DNA of 64,000 nt from an uncultured Mycoplasmatota bacterium (GTDB taxonomy: Bacteria > Bacillota_I > Bacilli_A > RF39 > UBA660), in NCBI GenBank assembly GCA_900547465.1, contig URHJ01000001.1, positions 1 to 64,000 of the forward strand. The letters run 5' to 3'. The position numbers were made by a program, and so were the translations under genes. The notes beneath the pieces were generated by a model, which had not been told where the DNA came from, searched no databases, and saw nothing but the letters and a program-made list of their open reading frames with translations. Each line of letters begins with the position of its first letter. Position 1 is the stretch's first letter. Positions 1 to 8,739 of the stretch are shown piece by piece.

Positions 1-303
1 GAATATTAAATTAGTAGAAAAAGTAAAAAGTAATGCAGATATTAGCAATAACAAAGTTCCTAATTTTATTGAATATAAATTTCCTATTTTATTTATAATC
101 TTATGTGACAACAAATAAAACACTAGTGCTACTAAAACACCAATTGTCGTCATAAAATTAATTTCAGAGGTAGTTAACCCCTTAACAGTTGTTAAAAATA
201 ATGTGTTAACCTCAATAAAAAAAATTAAATCTGATGAAAGTCCATAAAAAATTGGATAAATTTTATTACTAAGTTTAATACTTTTTTCTTTTGAGTTATC
301 CAT
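1..303 (-). CDS. MFS-type transporter, N-terminal part (cut by window edge)
   Basis: An open frame starts at ATG 303 and runs off the left edge without a stop (101 codons visible). The translation begins MDNSKEKSIKLSNKIYPIF and contains two or three hydrophobic helices. A segment reading HKIINKIGNLYSIKLG sits between helices 2 and 3, where MFS carriers have their conserved basic loop. A ribosome site (AAGGA) lies about 11 bases upstream. It follows the amidotransferase gene by 43 bases on the same strand, so the two are probably co-transcribed. MFS membership is inferred from topology and loop pattern; the substrate cannot be told. Confidence 0.7.
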   Translation of the reverse strand, partial: MDNSKEKSIKLSNKIYPIFYGLSSDLIFFIEVNTLFLTTVKGLTTSEINFMTTIGVLVALVFYLLSHKIINKIGNLYSIKLGTLLLLISALLFTFSTNLIF

Positions 304-346
304 TTAATACACATTCCTTACTATTAATCATTTTTTAAGTATTTTC

Positions 347-955
347 TTATAATTTATTGATAAAATAGGTAAATAATTTATCAGTATTTTCATCATTTAA
401 TAATTCTGGATGCCACTGAACACCCAAAAAAAATGTTTTTCTTTTATCTTCAACTGCTTCAATTACTTTGTCATCACTACGAGCAGATATACATAATTTA
501 GTATTTGGAATGCAAAAAGAATGAAGAGAATTTATTTCTATATTTTCTTTACCTATTATTCTATAAAGCAATGTGTCTTTATCAATATTTATAGAATGAG
601 AATAATTGCTTCCATTTTGATGATTACTAACTGGTATAATATTATGATTATTAAAAGCCATACTTATAAGTTGCATTCCTAAACATATTCCCAAAGTCGG
701 CTTATCTATATCATATAGATATTTTACTATTTTATCATCTAATTCATGACTAACTTTTCCACCAGGTAGTATGATACCATCACATTTATCAATTAAAGTA
801 GTATCAATTTTTTCATTATTTTCAAAATCAAATGGTATGCACATTATTGAAACATTATAGTTTTTTAGTTTTTCAATTAGATAGCTCCTAACTCCATATA
901 CTATTCCACCATTTTTTATTTCGTAATCTCTTAAAATTATTCCAATTGTTTTCAT
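347..955 (-). CDS. Class I glutamine amidotransferase (peptidase C26 / PuuD-like hydrolase)
   Basis: A 202-residue stand-alone class I glutamine amidotransferase domain. The catalytic triad is visible: nucleophile Cys91 in GICLGMQ, then His182 and Glu184 in VQWHPE. The oxyanion strand motif ILPGG is at about residues 62-66. The length and the absence of a synthetase domain fit the peptidase C26 group, which hydrolyses gamma-glutamyl compounds such as gamma-glutamyl-GABA. The neighbour downstream is an MFS carrier, so uptake and hydrolysis of a gamma-glutamyl compound is a reasonable guess, but the substrate is unknown. An extended -10 box lies about 75 bases upstream. Confidence 0.85.
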   Translation of the reverse strand: MKTIGIILRDYEIKNGGIVYGVRSYLIEKLKNYNVSIMCIPFDFENNEKIDTTLIDKCDGIILPGGKVSHELDDKIVKYLYDIDKPTLGICLGMQLISMAFNNHNIIPVSNHQNGSNYSHSINIDKDTLLYRIIGKENIEINSLHSFCIPNTKLCISARSDDKVIEAVEDKRKTFFLGVQWHPELLNDENTDKLFTYFINKL

Positions 956-1030
956 ATTACCACTACATTTCTCAAAAATTTAAAGACAAATTAAAATTAA
1001 TTATTATTTTCTACTAAATAAGCTATAAAT

Positions 1031-1036
1031 ATTATA
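1031..1036 (-). promoter_or_regulatory. Extended -10 promoter for the amidotransferase/MFS unit
   Basis: On the minus strand TATAAT is preceded by TGG (extended -10); no good -35 is seen. The predicted start is near 1024, leaving a leader of about 70 bases. Confidence 0.5.
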
Positions 1037-1091
1037 CCATAATTTTTTATACTTTGCTTATTATATAGAATTTAAAAGGACAAGCCCTTTT

Positions 1092-1173
1092 ACACACGCT
1101 AATTGATATGCCAATTTGCAAGTGTGTTTCTAAAATGACAAAAGATAGCAGATTTTTATTTCTGATATCTTTT
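1092..1173. other. Two inverted repeats in the 956-1349 non-coding gap
   Basis: This 394-base gap holds no gene. It contains a stem ACACAC/GTGTGT with an inner AATTG/CAATT pair (1092-1127). A second stem of about 12 bp with one mismatch, AAAAGATA.CAG/CTG.TATCTTTT, lies at 1140-1173. The second is followed by T-rich sequence and could end transcription in either direction. Confidence 0.4.
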
Positions 1174-1186
1174 ACATTTTAATCTC

Positions 1187-1220
1187 AAACTATAAGTTCG
1201 AGTATCAATCAAATCTGGTG
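1187..1220. repeat. Degenerate copy of the tmRNA 3' flank
   Basis: The blocks aaact, aagttcgagt, atcaat and tctggtg occur here in the same order as in 2126-2161, which abuts the 3' end of ssrA. The copies differ by small gaps. This may be a remnant of an integration site or of a lost RNA gene. Confidence 0.4.
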
Positions 1221-1349
1221 CCGACGACGTAGAAATCTGCAACTTTTTTTCGACAATAACGATTCATATGAATCAATCTATATAAATTATAACAAATCAT
1301 ACTAGCATGAGCAATAAGTTTATTTTAATTAATAAAAAATGGTATATTC

Positions 1350-1961
1350 CTATACCTTCTTTATTTTTTTATTTGGAAGTAGTTTTTTAACCGGTCCTTC
1401 TTCATTTTCAATAACTCCAGATTTGAGCAGCTTTTGATATGATTCTAATTGTTTTATAATATATTCTTCAGTCAATTCTGAATCTACTTCAACTTGAGGA
1501 CATATTCCTATTTTTAATTCACCATTTTTTAATTTTTCAATAAATTGATTCATAAATGTGGGAGAACTAACAATACCAATATGATAATTATTCTTTTTAC
1601 AAATATTTCCATCTTTTAATTGTAATCCTAAACAGTTCAAAGCATTTTCCTTTTGCATTGCAACTAAAACTTGTGTCGACAAACAACCAATATATTTTGA
1701 TTTTGCCCTATCTATATCTAAATTGGGATATAAAACATAATACACTTCCCCATTTTTACCTTCACTAAGATAGTAAATACATGGATCATCATCATGCCAT
1801 ACGGTAGAATATAAATCCATTGCATCTGTATTTTCTAAATTCTTCTCAATAGTTTTATAATAATCATCTAAATCATTTTTTAATACCATTTTTTTACCAG
1901 CAAATAAATATGAATATAGTAATCCTAAACAATATGCATCTTCACTAAATATTTTTGCCAT
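1350..1961 (-). CDS. Hypothetical protein, 203 aa
   Basis: I do not recognise this protein. The start is placed at ATG 1961 (MAKIFSEDAYCLGLL) because a perfect AGGAGG lies 8 bases upstream; a TTG 18 bases earlier overlaps that ribosome site. No signal peptide or clear membrane segment is seen. It is soluble-looking, with several Cys and Trp residues, a central segment mentioning YYVLYPNLD, and a basic C-terminus. A TATAAT box (2009-2014) with a TGG extension lies upstream. It stands alone between the degenerate repeat and ssrA and may belong to accessory DNA next to the tmRNA gene. Confidence 0.7.
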   Translation of the reverse strand: MAKIFSEDAYCLGLLYSYLFAGKKMVLKNDLDDYYKTIEKNLENTDAMDLYSTVWHDDDPCIYYLSEGKNGEVYYVLYPNLDIDRAKSKYIGCLSTQVLVAMQKENALNCLGLQLKDGNICKKNNYHIGIVSSPTFMNQFIEKLKNGELKIGICPQVEVDSELTEEYIIKQLESYQKLLKSGVIENEEGPVKKLLPNKKIKKV

Positions 1962-2008
1962 AGTTAACCCTCCTAACAATTTACTTGTTATTATAACAAC
2001 TTACTTAT

Positions 2009-2014
2009 ATTATA
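2009..2014 (-). promoter_or_regulatory. Extended -10 promoter for the 203-aa gene
   Basis: TATAAT preceded by TGG on the minus strand, 48 bases before the chosen start codon; the -35 (TCTAAA, 17 bases away) is weak. Confidence 0.45.
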
Positions 2015-2086
2015 CCAACTTTTTTTCACGTTTTAGAATTAATAAAAAATACAGTTAATAAAAATACTTTTTTTGCTTTTTAGTAG

Positions 2087-2111
2087 AAAAAAACTAATAT
2101 TTCTGTTAGTT
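2087..2111 (-). terminator. Terminator after ssrA
   Basis: AACTAA/TTAGTT stem with an 8-base loop followed by a T run on the minus strand, about 46 bases past the tmRNA 3' end. Confidence 0.6.
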
Positions 2112-2125
2112 ATCTATTACTATCG

Positions 2126-2161
2126 AAACTTTAAAAGTTCGAGTTTCCTATCAATCTGGTG
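2126..2161. repeat. tmRNA 3' flank, partner of the repeat at 1187-1220
   Basis: This segment abuts and slightly overlaps the CCA end of ssrA. It shares the ordered blocks aaact, aagttcgagt, tatcaat and ctggtg with 1187-1220. The 3' end of ssrA is a known integration target in bacteria. Confidence 0.4.
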
Positions 2162-2534
2162 GAGCTGAGGAGAATCGAACTCCTGTCCGAAAATATAGCT
2201 ACGTAAACTTCTACAAGTTTAGTTAACTAATTATATTTCATATACTATCCAAGTAATTAACGACCAAGATAATATACTAGTCTAATAAATTCTTTCTATT
2301 TTCTAGACAAAAAATAGATATAACCTATAATAATAAACCTTCAATTATTCCCTAGGTAAAGAATAAAAGAAAGCGCAGACCTTTATACTAGGCAAAAGCT
2401 AATGTTTGAGATCCCCCAAACATATTAGCTACTGCATTTTTTAATTTGTTTGCATTTATTGCTTTTTGTTCGTAACGTGAACCTTCGACTTGCCATCTAC
2501 GCTCTAATATTCCCGTCGAAACCAAGTCAGCCCC
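2157..2534 (-). ncRNA. ssrA: Transfer-messenger RNA (tmRNA)
   Basis: The 378-base minus-strand gene has both tRNA-like ends. The 5' end is GGGGCTGACTTGGTTTCGAC and the 3' end is CAGCTCCACCA; the two form a 7-bp acceptor stem with one G-U pair. A T arm with GTTCGATTC is visible, and the CCA is encoded. An internal reading frame for the degradation tag ends at TAG 2388-2390. With SmpB it rescues stalled ribosomes. A TATAAT box at 2543-2548 places the transcription start next to the mature 5' end. The order ssrA-smpB-rnr-secG matches Bacillus subtilis. Confidence 0.97.
2388..2453 (-). other. tmRNA tag reading frame
   Basis: From GCA at 2453 the frame reads ANKLKNAV at its start and TLAFA at its end, then TAG. 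The exact resume codon is uncertain; an in-frame GCA three codons earlier is possible. The AFA ending resembles the tags of Mycoplasma rather than the LAA or VAA ending usual in Bacilli. Confidence 0.7.
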
Positions 2535-2577
2535 ATACGCACATTATAACATAAAACCAGAAAAATATATATACTTT

Positions 2578-3018
2578 TTAATATCCATTTTTTAACATTT
2601 TATCAACACTACGTTTTATATCTCTTTCTTTTATAACTTCACGTTTATCATAGTTTTTCTTACCTCGTGCAACAGCAAGCTCTACCTTTAAAATATTATT
2701 TTTAAAATATAACTTAACAGGTACAAGCGTAAGTCCTTGTTGATTAATCATTTCTTCTATTTTATAAATTTGCTTTTTATGTAACAACAATTTTCTAGTT
2801 CTAACCTCATCATGATTAAAAATATTTCCCTCTTTATATGGAGCAACATACATATTAAGTAAATAAACTTCATGATTTTTAACGATACCATAACAATCTT
2901 TAATACTACATCCACCATTTCTAATTGATTTTATTTCAGTACCAGTTAACTCTATACCAGCTTCCATAACTTCTTCAAAAAAGTAGTCATGCCTAGCTTT
3001 TCTATTTAAAATTTCCAT
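2578..3018 (-). CDS. smpB: SsrA-binding protein SmpB
   Basis: A 146-residue protein of normal SmpB length. It binds the tRNA-like domain of tmRNA and carries it to stalled ribosomes. Family hallmarks are visible: RKARHDYFF near the start, ELTGTEIKSIR at about 23-33, and the C-terminal ARGKKNYDKRE (about 118-128). It lies 43 bases upstream of its partner RNA gene and 22 bases downstream of rnr on the same strand, so rnr and smpB are probably co-transcribed. The start codon has only a weak ribosome site. Confidence 0.97.
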   Translation of the reverse strand: MEILNRKARHDYFFEEVMEAGIELTGTEIKSIRNGGCSIKDCYGIVKNHEVYLLNMYVAPYKEGNIFNHDEVRTRKLLLHKKQIYKIEEMINQQGLTLVPVKLYFKNNILKVELAVARGKKNYDKREVIKERDIKRSVDKMLKNGY

Positions 3019-3040
3019 ATTAACACCACCAAGTTATAAT

Positions 3041-5155
3041 TTAATCATTCTCCAATTTCCTAACTACTTGAAAATCAATTATTTTCTCCTCTTTACTTGC
3101 TCGTACAACTTTGACAATAATTCTTTCACCAATTGTATACTTAACATGACTACGTTCACCAGTTAAAGTCATTCTTTCTTCATCATAATGGAAGAAATCA
3201 TTCATATCTCTAATTGGAACCAATCCCTCAATCAAATTATCTAACTCAACAAACATACCAAAACTAGTAACAGAAGAAATCATACCCTCATACTCTTCAC
3301 CAATATGTCCTTCCATATACTCGGCCATTTTCATATCTTCTACTTCTCTTTCACAATCTATTGAAGCTCTTTCACAAGCAGAAGAATGATCAGCAACATA
3401 AACCAATTTTTCTTCCCAATGTTTTAATGTTGCATTATCTAATTTTTTATCAAACAAATAAGTACGTAATAAACGATGAACAGTTGTATCAGGATAACGT
3501 CTTATAGGAGAAGTAAAATGTGTATAACACTTACTAGCTAAACCATAATGTCCTAAATTTTCAGGTTTATATACAGCCTTTTGCATACTTCTTAATAATA
3601 ATGTTGATAAAATCTTATATTCTTTCTTATCAGATAAATATTTAATTAATTTTTGCATTGATTTTGGTTTAAAATCTTTAATATCCCCAGGAATTTGATA
3701 ACCCAATGTACCTATAAAAGATAAATAACTTCTTATTTTTTCTTCTTTAGGTATTTCATGCACACGATAAATAAAAGGTAAATTCATAAAATAAACATGA
3801 GTCGCAACACATTCATTGGCTGCTATCATAAAGTCTTCAATTAACATCTCACCCTTACCACGATCACGCAATACAACATCAGTAGGAACACAATTCTCAT
3901 CAACTAAAATCTTAGCTTCATCAACATCAAAATCAATATATCCTCTATTTTCTTTCATTTTTCTTAAAATACAGGCAAATTCTTCCATAGTACGTAATGT
4001 ATCAGCAAATTCTTCATAACCCTCTGGTACAACATTTTTCTCTAAAATACTATTAACGTTTTTATAAGTCATTTGTTTTCTAGAACGAATCACACTAGGG
4101 AAAATATCATAATCAACTTGTTTACCATTAGTATCAAATTCCATAACACAAGAAATAGCAAGTCTATCAACATTAGGATTTAAGGAACATATACCATTTG
4201 ATAATTCATGAGGTAACATCGGAATAACACGATCAACTAAATAAACACTAGTCCCTCTATCCATTGCTGAAACATCTAAAGGACTTCCCTCTTTTACATA
4301 ATAAGAAACATCAGCAATATGAACACCTAATTTATAATGTCCATTCCTCATTTTTTCAATTGAAATTGCATCATCTATATCTCTAGTATCATCACCATCA
4401 ATAGTAAATATCATCTCATCACGTAAATCTTTTCTTCCTACTAAGTCCTCTTCTAAAACAGACATTGGTAATTCTTTAACTTCTTCCTTAACTTCATCTG
4501 GAAAATCAATATCAATATTATATTTATGAACTATAGATAAAATATCAACACCAGGATCATTTTTATGACCAATAATTTCAACAACCCTACCTTGATATTT
4601 TAAATTATTATTAAGTCTTTTTACTAATTCAACAACTACTTTATGTCCATCAACAGCATTTAATGAATCAGCAGGATCAACTTCTATATTTAGTTTTATC
4701 TTTTTATCATCTAAAGTAATATGTCCTTTTCCCTTAACAAAATTAATTTCTCCAACATAACGTTTAACAGGCCTTTTAACAACTTTCAAAACTCTACCTT
4801 CAAGTCTATCAAGTTTCATTTTACTAGTAATTTCTACTAACACAATGTCATCATGTATAGCACCATTCATATTTTCAGCACTAACATAAACATCTTCATC
4901 AAGATTATTTACTTCAACAAATCCAAATCCTTTTTTATTTACTCTCATAAGTCCTTTTCTTAAATGACTATTTTCAAGTAACATATATTTATCTTTATTA
5001 GAATGATAGACTAACACTTCTTCTTCTAAACTACGCAAAACATCTCCAAGCATTTTAGTATCATCAATAGTATTAATCCCTAACTTATCTTGAATTTCAT
5101 AAATAGATAGAGCTTTATCACTTTTTTGTAATAACTCTAAAACATCTTCTCTCAT
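3041..5155 (-). CDS. rnr: Ribonuclease R (3'-5' exoribonuclease, RNB family)
   Basis: A 704-residue RNase R. The N-terminal winged-helix-like segment and a cold-shock-type domain (KGFGFVEV, about 75-82) precede the RNB catalytic domain. The metal-binding aspartates lie in DGDDTRDIDDAIS (about 254-266), and an S1 domain is at about 625-695. It degrades structured RNA, including mRNAs released by trans-translation, which suits its place next to smpB and ssrA. The start is supported by an AAGGTGA site. A TATAAT-like box lies just after the secG terminator, so it may be transcribed separately from secG. Confidence 0.96.
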   Translation of the reverse strand: MREDVLELLQKSDKALSIYEIQDKLGINTIDDTKMLGDVLRSLEEEVLVYHSNKDKYMLLENSHLRKGLMRVNKKGFGFVEVNNLDEDVYVSAENMNGAIHDDIVLVEITSKMKLDRLEGRVLKVVKRPVKRYVGEINFVKGKGHITLDDKKIKLNIEVDPADSLNAVDGHKVVVELVKRLNNNLKYQGRVVEIIGHKNDPGVDILSIVHKYNIDIDFPDEVKEEVKELPMSVLEEDLVGRKDLRDEMIFTIDGDDTRDIDDAISIEKMRNGHYKLGVHIADVSYYVKEGSPLDVSAMDRGTSVYLVDRVIPMLPHELSNGICSLNPNVDRLAISCVMEFDTNGKQVDYDIFPSVIRSRKQMTYKNVNSILEKNVVPEGYEEFADTLRTMEEFACILRKMKENRGYIDFDVDEAKILVDENCVPTDVVLRDRGKGEMLIEDFMIAANECVATHVYFMNLPFIYRVHEIPKEEKIRSYLSFIGTLGYQIPGDIKDFKPKSMQKLIKYLSDKKEYKILSTLLLRSMQKAVYKPENLGHYGLASKCYTHFTSPIRRYPDTTVHRLLRTYLFDKKLDNATLKHWEEKLVYVADHSSACERASIDCEREVEDMKMAEYMEGHIGEEYEGMISSVTSFGMFVELDNLIEGLVPIRDMNDFFHYDEERMTLTGERSHVKYTIGERIIVKVVRASKEEKIIDFQVVRKLEND

Positions 5156-5190
5156 ATTTTCACCTTCATTATCCTATATCTCTATTATAT

Positions 5191-5219
5191 AAAAAAAAAG
5201 ACTAAATTCCTAGTCTTTT
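5191..5219 (-). terminator. Terminator after secG
   Basis: AAAGACTA/TAGTCTTT stem followed by nine T on the minus strand; the stem starts right at the secG stop codon. Confidence 0.8.
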
Positions 5220-5436
5220 AATCAATAAATGTTGCTACCAAAGAAATAATAAAAAAAGTTAATCCAAGCACCATTGTAATTCTACTAATTACAAGTTCAG
5301 AACCTCTCTCTTTACGTTTTGTAAATAAATCAGAACTTCCCCCACTAAGAATTTGAGCTGCAGATTCTGCTTTACCACTTTGTAAAAGTACTAAAATAAT
5401 TATTAAAATTGAAACTATTAATAAAGCAATCTCCAT
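5218..5436 (-). CDS. secG: Preprotein translocase subunit SecG
   Basis: A 72-residue protein with two hydrophobic helices (about 2-18 and 52-70). A short cytoplasmic loop carries the SecG pattern LLQSGKAESAAQILSGGS. It is part of the SecYEG protein channel in the membrane. The length is normal for the family, and an AGGAGG ribosome site precedes the ATG. It sits between eno and rnr, as in Bacillus relatives. Confidence 0.95.
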   Translation of the reverse strand: MEIALLIVSILIIILVLLQSGKAESAAQILSGGSSDLFTKRKERGSELVISRITMVLGLTFFIISLVATFID

Positions 5437-5492
5437 AATATGCCTCCTCTTAAATCTAGTAATACTCTATCATAAATAAAAGAAAAAATCAA

Positions 5493-5529
5493 CAAAAAAT
5501 AAGTCTATACATCAAATTATAGACTTATT
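5493..5529 (-). terminator. Terminator after eno
   Basis: A perfect 12-bp stem AATAAGTCTATA/TATAGACTTATT with an 8-base loop, followed by a T run on the minus strand. Confidence 0.85.
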
Positions 5530-5541
5530 AAAATTTTAATA

Positions 5542-6777
5542 TTAAAGTTCTTCTTCAATTCTCATTAATTGATTATATTTACAAATTCTATCTGTTCTAG
5601 ACATTGATCCAGTCTTAATTTGTCCTAAATCTAATCCAACAGCTAAATCAGCAATTGTTGTATCTTCTGTTTCACCACTTCTGTGTGAAATTACAGTAGC
5701 ATAATTATGACTTCTAGCAAGTTCAATTGTTTCTAATGTTTCTGTAATAGTACCGATTTGATTAACTTTCAATAAAATCGCATTACCTGCCTCATGATCA
5801 ATTCCCATTTGTAGACAAGCCTTATTAGTAACAAATAGATCATCACCAACTAATTGAATCTTATCACCAATTCTCTTAGTAACTAAATTAAATCCATCCC
5901 AATCATTTTCATCTACTGCATCTTCAATAGAAATAATTGGATATTTACTTACTAATTCTTCATAATATTCAATTAATTCTTCAGTAGTAAGACTTCTTCC
6001 TTCACCTACTAATTCATATTTTCCATCTTTATAGAATTCTGATGCAGCAACATCTATTGCCATACATACATCTTTACCAGGTTCATAACCAGCTTTTTTT
6101 ATAGCTTCCATAATCAATTCAAAGCCTTCACTATTTGATTCTAAATCAGGAGCAAATCCACCTTCATCACCAACACTAGTAACTAGTCCTTTAGATTTTA
6201 AAACACTCTTCAAATTATGGAATACTTCAGCTCCAATTCTTACTCTTTCGTGAATTGTATCAGCCATTGGAATAATCATATATTCTTGGAAATCAAGCTT
6301 GTTATCAGCATGAGCTCCACCATTGATAATGTTCATCATTGGTCTTGGTAGAGACATCTTACCATTTCCAAATTTTTCACAAACATATTTATAAAGTGGT
6401 TTTCCTTCTTCATTAGCACTAGCTTTCATTGCAGCCATACTAATACCTAAAATAGCATTAGCACCAAACTTAGATTTTGTAGGAGTACCATCTAAGTTAA
6501 TCATTGCATAATCAAGTTCTTTTTGATTAGAAGCGTCCATTCCAATTACTAAGTCTCTTAAAGGTCCATTAACGTTCTCAACTGCCTTTAAAACACCTTT
6601 TCCCATAAAGCGAGTTCCGCCATCTCTTAATTCTAGTGCTTCTCTTTCTCCAGTTGAAGCTCCACTTGGAACAGCTGCTCTACCCATTACTCCATTTTCT
6701 AAGATAACATCTACTTCTACTGTAGGATTACCTCTTGAATCTAATATTTCACGTCCTATAACATTTTTAATTTTCAT
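5542..6777 (-). CDS. eno: Enolase
   Basis: Converts 2-phosphoglycerate to phosphoenolpyruvate in glycolysis. The start is placed at ATG 6777 ([19 protein letters not shown]), 8 bases after AAGGAG; an in-frame codon 21 bases earlier overlaps that site. The product is 411 residues, a little shorter than usual. Visible motifs are [24 protein letters not shown] with the catalytic Glu, [11 protein letters not shown] with metal ligands, GDDLFVTN, and [18 protein letters not shown] near the C-terminus. It is separate from other glycolytic genes here and has its own strong terminator. Confidence 0.97.
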   Translation of the reverse strand: MKIKNVIGREILDSRGNPTVEVDVILENGVMGRAAVPSGASTGEREALELRDGGTRFMGKGVLKAVENVNGPLRDLVIGMDASNQKELDYAMINLDGTPTKSKFGANAILGISMAAMKASANEEGKPLYKYVCEKFGNGKMSLPRPMMNIINGGAHADNKLDFQEYMIIPMADTIHERVRIGAEVFHNLKSVLKSKGLVTSVGDEGGFAPDLESNSEGFELIMEAIKKAGYEPGKDVCMAIDVAASEFYKDGKYELVGEGRSLTTEELIEYYEELVSKYPIISIEDAVDENDWDGFNLVTKRIGDKIQLVGDDLFVTNKACLQMGIDHEAGNAILLKVNQIGTITETLETIELARSHNYATVISHRSGETEDTTIADLAVGLDLGQIKTGSMSRTDRICKYNQLMRIEEEL

Positions 6778-6842
6778 AAACATTTCTCCTTTTTCCAATT
6801 AATTAATATATTTTTAGTCAGCAACACTACTTACTTTTTAAA

Positions 6843-7262
6843 CTATTTTTGAGCCATACTTTTTACAAGAATCTTTCCAACTCTTTCTCTATTTTGCAAC
6901 TTGCTTTTATTTTCGTTTTTATAACAAGTAAAATCAGCACCGCTATCAATAATAGACATTAAGAAACCATCTTCATTTGTTTTTACAACTTTACTATAAT
7001 CATAAAAAGGTCCCTCAACAATAACTGTCTTATCCAATAACTGCATTTTCAATATATCACATGTCATTTCTAATTTTTCTAAAGAATCATCTATCCTGTT
7101 ATGCTCATTATTCTCATTAGAATCACAAACAAGACAATACATTACACGGTCAATACCAAGTAAAGATGCTTCATATAACTGTCTTTGATATTCTGCAACA
7201 ACGCCATCTCCTTCTTTAATAACCAAAAACAAAGTATCATGTGCATTATCGTTATTAGTCAT
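6843..7262 (-). CDS. Hypothetical protein translationally coupled to murD
   Basis: I do not recognise this 139-residue protein. The ATG at 7262 overlaps the end of murD by 8 bases. An AAGGAG inside the last murD codons serves as its ribosome site, so translation is coupled. The sequence is acidic in the middle (CDSNENNEHNRIDD) and basic at the C-terminus (RERVGKILVKSMAQK). No signal peptide or membrane helix is seen. The coupling suggests a job linked to MurD or cell-wall precursor synthesis, but that is only inference from position. Confidence 0.7.
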   Translation of the reverse strand: MTNNDNAHDTLFLVIKEGDGVVAEYQRQLYEASLLGIDRVMYCLVCDSNENNEHNRIDDSLEKLEMTCDILKMQLLDKTVIVEGPFYDYSKVVKTNEDGFLMSIIDSGADFTCYKNENKSKLQNRERVGKILVKSMAQK

Positions 7263-8619
7263 CTTCTTCACTCTCCTTCATGCCTTTTACATATTGCTTA
7301 AATTCTGCTCCACGGATTTCACACTCTTTGTATTGATCCCATGACGCTGAAGCAGGACTCAATAATACTATACCACCATTTTTGGTAATTTCAACACATT
7401 TTTTGAATCCTTCTTCTAACTTTTCATATACATATGTTGGAATATGTAAACTATCTCCAAATTCCTTTACTCTCTCACGGCATTGCCCTATTGCCACTAT
7501 ATTTTTAACATGTGTCATATAAGGAGTTAAATCTTCAAACACTTGTCCTCTTTCTAGTCCCCCTAAAATTAAAGTTGTATCTTTATCAAAAGAAGATAAA
7601 GCGATTTGAGTACATTTTATATTAGTCGCTTCTGTATCATTATAATAACGAACACCATCAACTGTATCAACATATTCTAGACGATGTTCAACTCCTGTAA
7701 AGGTAGTCAAAACATCACATATTGCTTTGTTAGAAACCCCCATTTCCTTACATACCATAATTGCTGCTAAACAATTTTCTACATTATGTATACCTGGAAG
7801 TTTAATTAAATCTCTATCAATTATTTTTTCATCATAATAGTAAATAACACCATCTTTTAAATAACAACCATTAATTTCATTCTTACTTGAAAAATACTTA
7901 GTTTTAGATGATATGTTACGTAACTCATTCATAACATCTTCATTTTCAATATTAAGAATCGCAACATCATTCTTATCTTGATTATAAAACATTCTAGCTT
8001 TAACTTCCTTGTAGTGTTCAAAAGTTTTTAAAAAATCAATATGTGCTGGACTAATATTAGTAAATACTCCAATATGAGGTTTAAACTTATGAAAATTTTC
8101 ACCTTGTTGACAAGAAACCTCCATAACAATAATGTCATCTTTTTTTAATTTATCTAAAATACTACATAAAGGATATCCTATATTACCAGCTAAATGAACT
8201 CTATCTCCATAAGCTTCCTTCATAATTTTATAGGTAAGCGTAGTTGTAGTAGTTTTACCATTAGTACCAGTTATACCAATTAAAGTAACATCTTTTGGAA
8301 GTAACAAATAAGACATTTCAACTTCATTAATAACCTCAATTCCTAACCTTTTCGCAGCTAAAACATATTTATGATCAATAGGAACTCCTGGATTCTTAAT
8401 TAAATAATCAAAACTTTTATCAAGTAAATCATCTGGATGACTACCAAAAATAAGTTCTACACCTAAATCTTTTAGCTCCTGTACTTGATTAGATTCCTGT
8501 TTCTCTTCGCTTCCCCCATCATTTAAAATAACTTCATTACCACGTTTTTTTAAATATTTCGCAGCTTGATATCCACTACGTGCCATCCCAAGTATTAAAA
8601 TTTTTTTGTTTTTAAACAT
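7255..8619 (-). CDS. murD: UDP-N-acetylmuramoylalanine--D-glutamate ligase
   Basis: Adds D-glutamate to UDP-MurNAc-L-Ala in cytoplasmic peptidoglycan synthesis. The start is placed at ATG 8619 (MFKNKKILILGMARSG), 6 bases after GGGTGAT; this gives 454 residues, normal for MurD. The N-terminal Rossmann segment ILGMARSGYQAAKYL is followed by the ATP loop GITGTNGKTTTT (about 112-123). The Mur ligase central motifs include FTNISPAHID and GVEHRLEYV. It is not in a dcw cluster here. Its presence shows a peptidoglycan wall. Confidence 0.95.
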   Translation of the reverse strand: MFKNKKILILGMARSGYQAAKYLKKRGNEVILNDGGSEEKQESNQVQELKDLGVELIFGSHPDDLLDKSFDYLIKNPGVPIDHKYVLAAKRLGIEVINEVEMSYLLLPKDVTLIGITGTNGKTTTTTLTYKIMKEAYGDRVHLAGNIGYPLCSILDKLKKDDIIVMEVSCQQGENFHKFKPHIGVFTNISPAHIDFLKTFEHYKEVKARMFYNQDKNDVAILNIENEDVMNELRNISSKTKYFSSKNEINGCYLKDGVIYYYDEKIIDRDLIKLPGIHNVENCLAAIMVCKEMGVSNKAICDVLTTFTGVEHRLEYVDTVDGVRYYNDTEATNIKCTQIALSSFDKDTTLILGGLERGQVFEDLTPYMTHVKNIVAIGQCRERVKEFGDSLHIPTYVYEKLEEGFKKCVEITKNGGIVLLSPASASWDQYKECEIRGAEFKQYVKGMKESEEDD

Positions 8620-8681
8620 AATATCACCCATTATCATTATACTATAAATATCAGGTTTTAGGATATTTTTTATTGTCATAA

Positions 8682-8710
8682 TTGAAACAAAAATATAGAT
8701 ATGCTATAAT
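8682..8710 (+). promoter_or_regulatory. Promoter of the FemAB-like gene
   Basis: TTGAAA and TATAAT with a 17-base spacer on the plus strand; predicted start near 8717, followed by AAGGAG 8 bases before the ATG. Confidence 0.75.
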
Positions 8711-8739
8711 AATATAAGAAAATGTAAGGAGAAATCAGA

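Noticed and set aside
1216..1265. tRNA-like 3' end (GTCGTCGGCACCA on the minus strand)
   Set aside because: No T arm, anticodon arm or matching 5' half could be found; at best a remnant.
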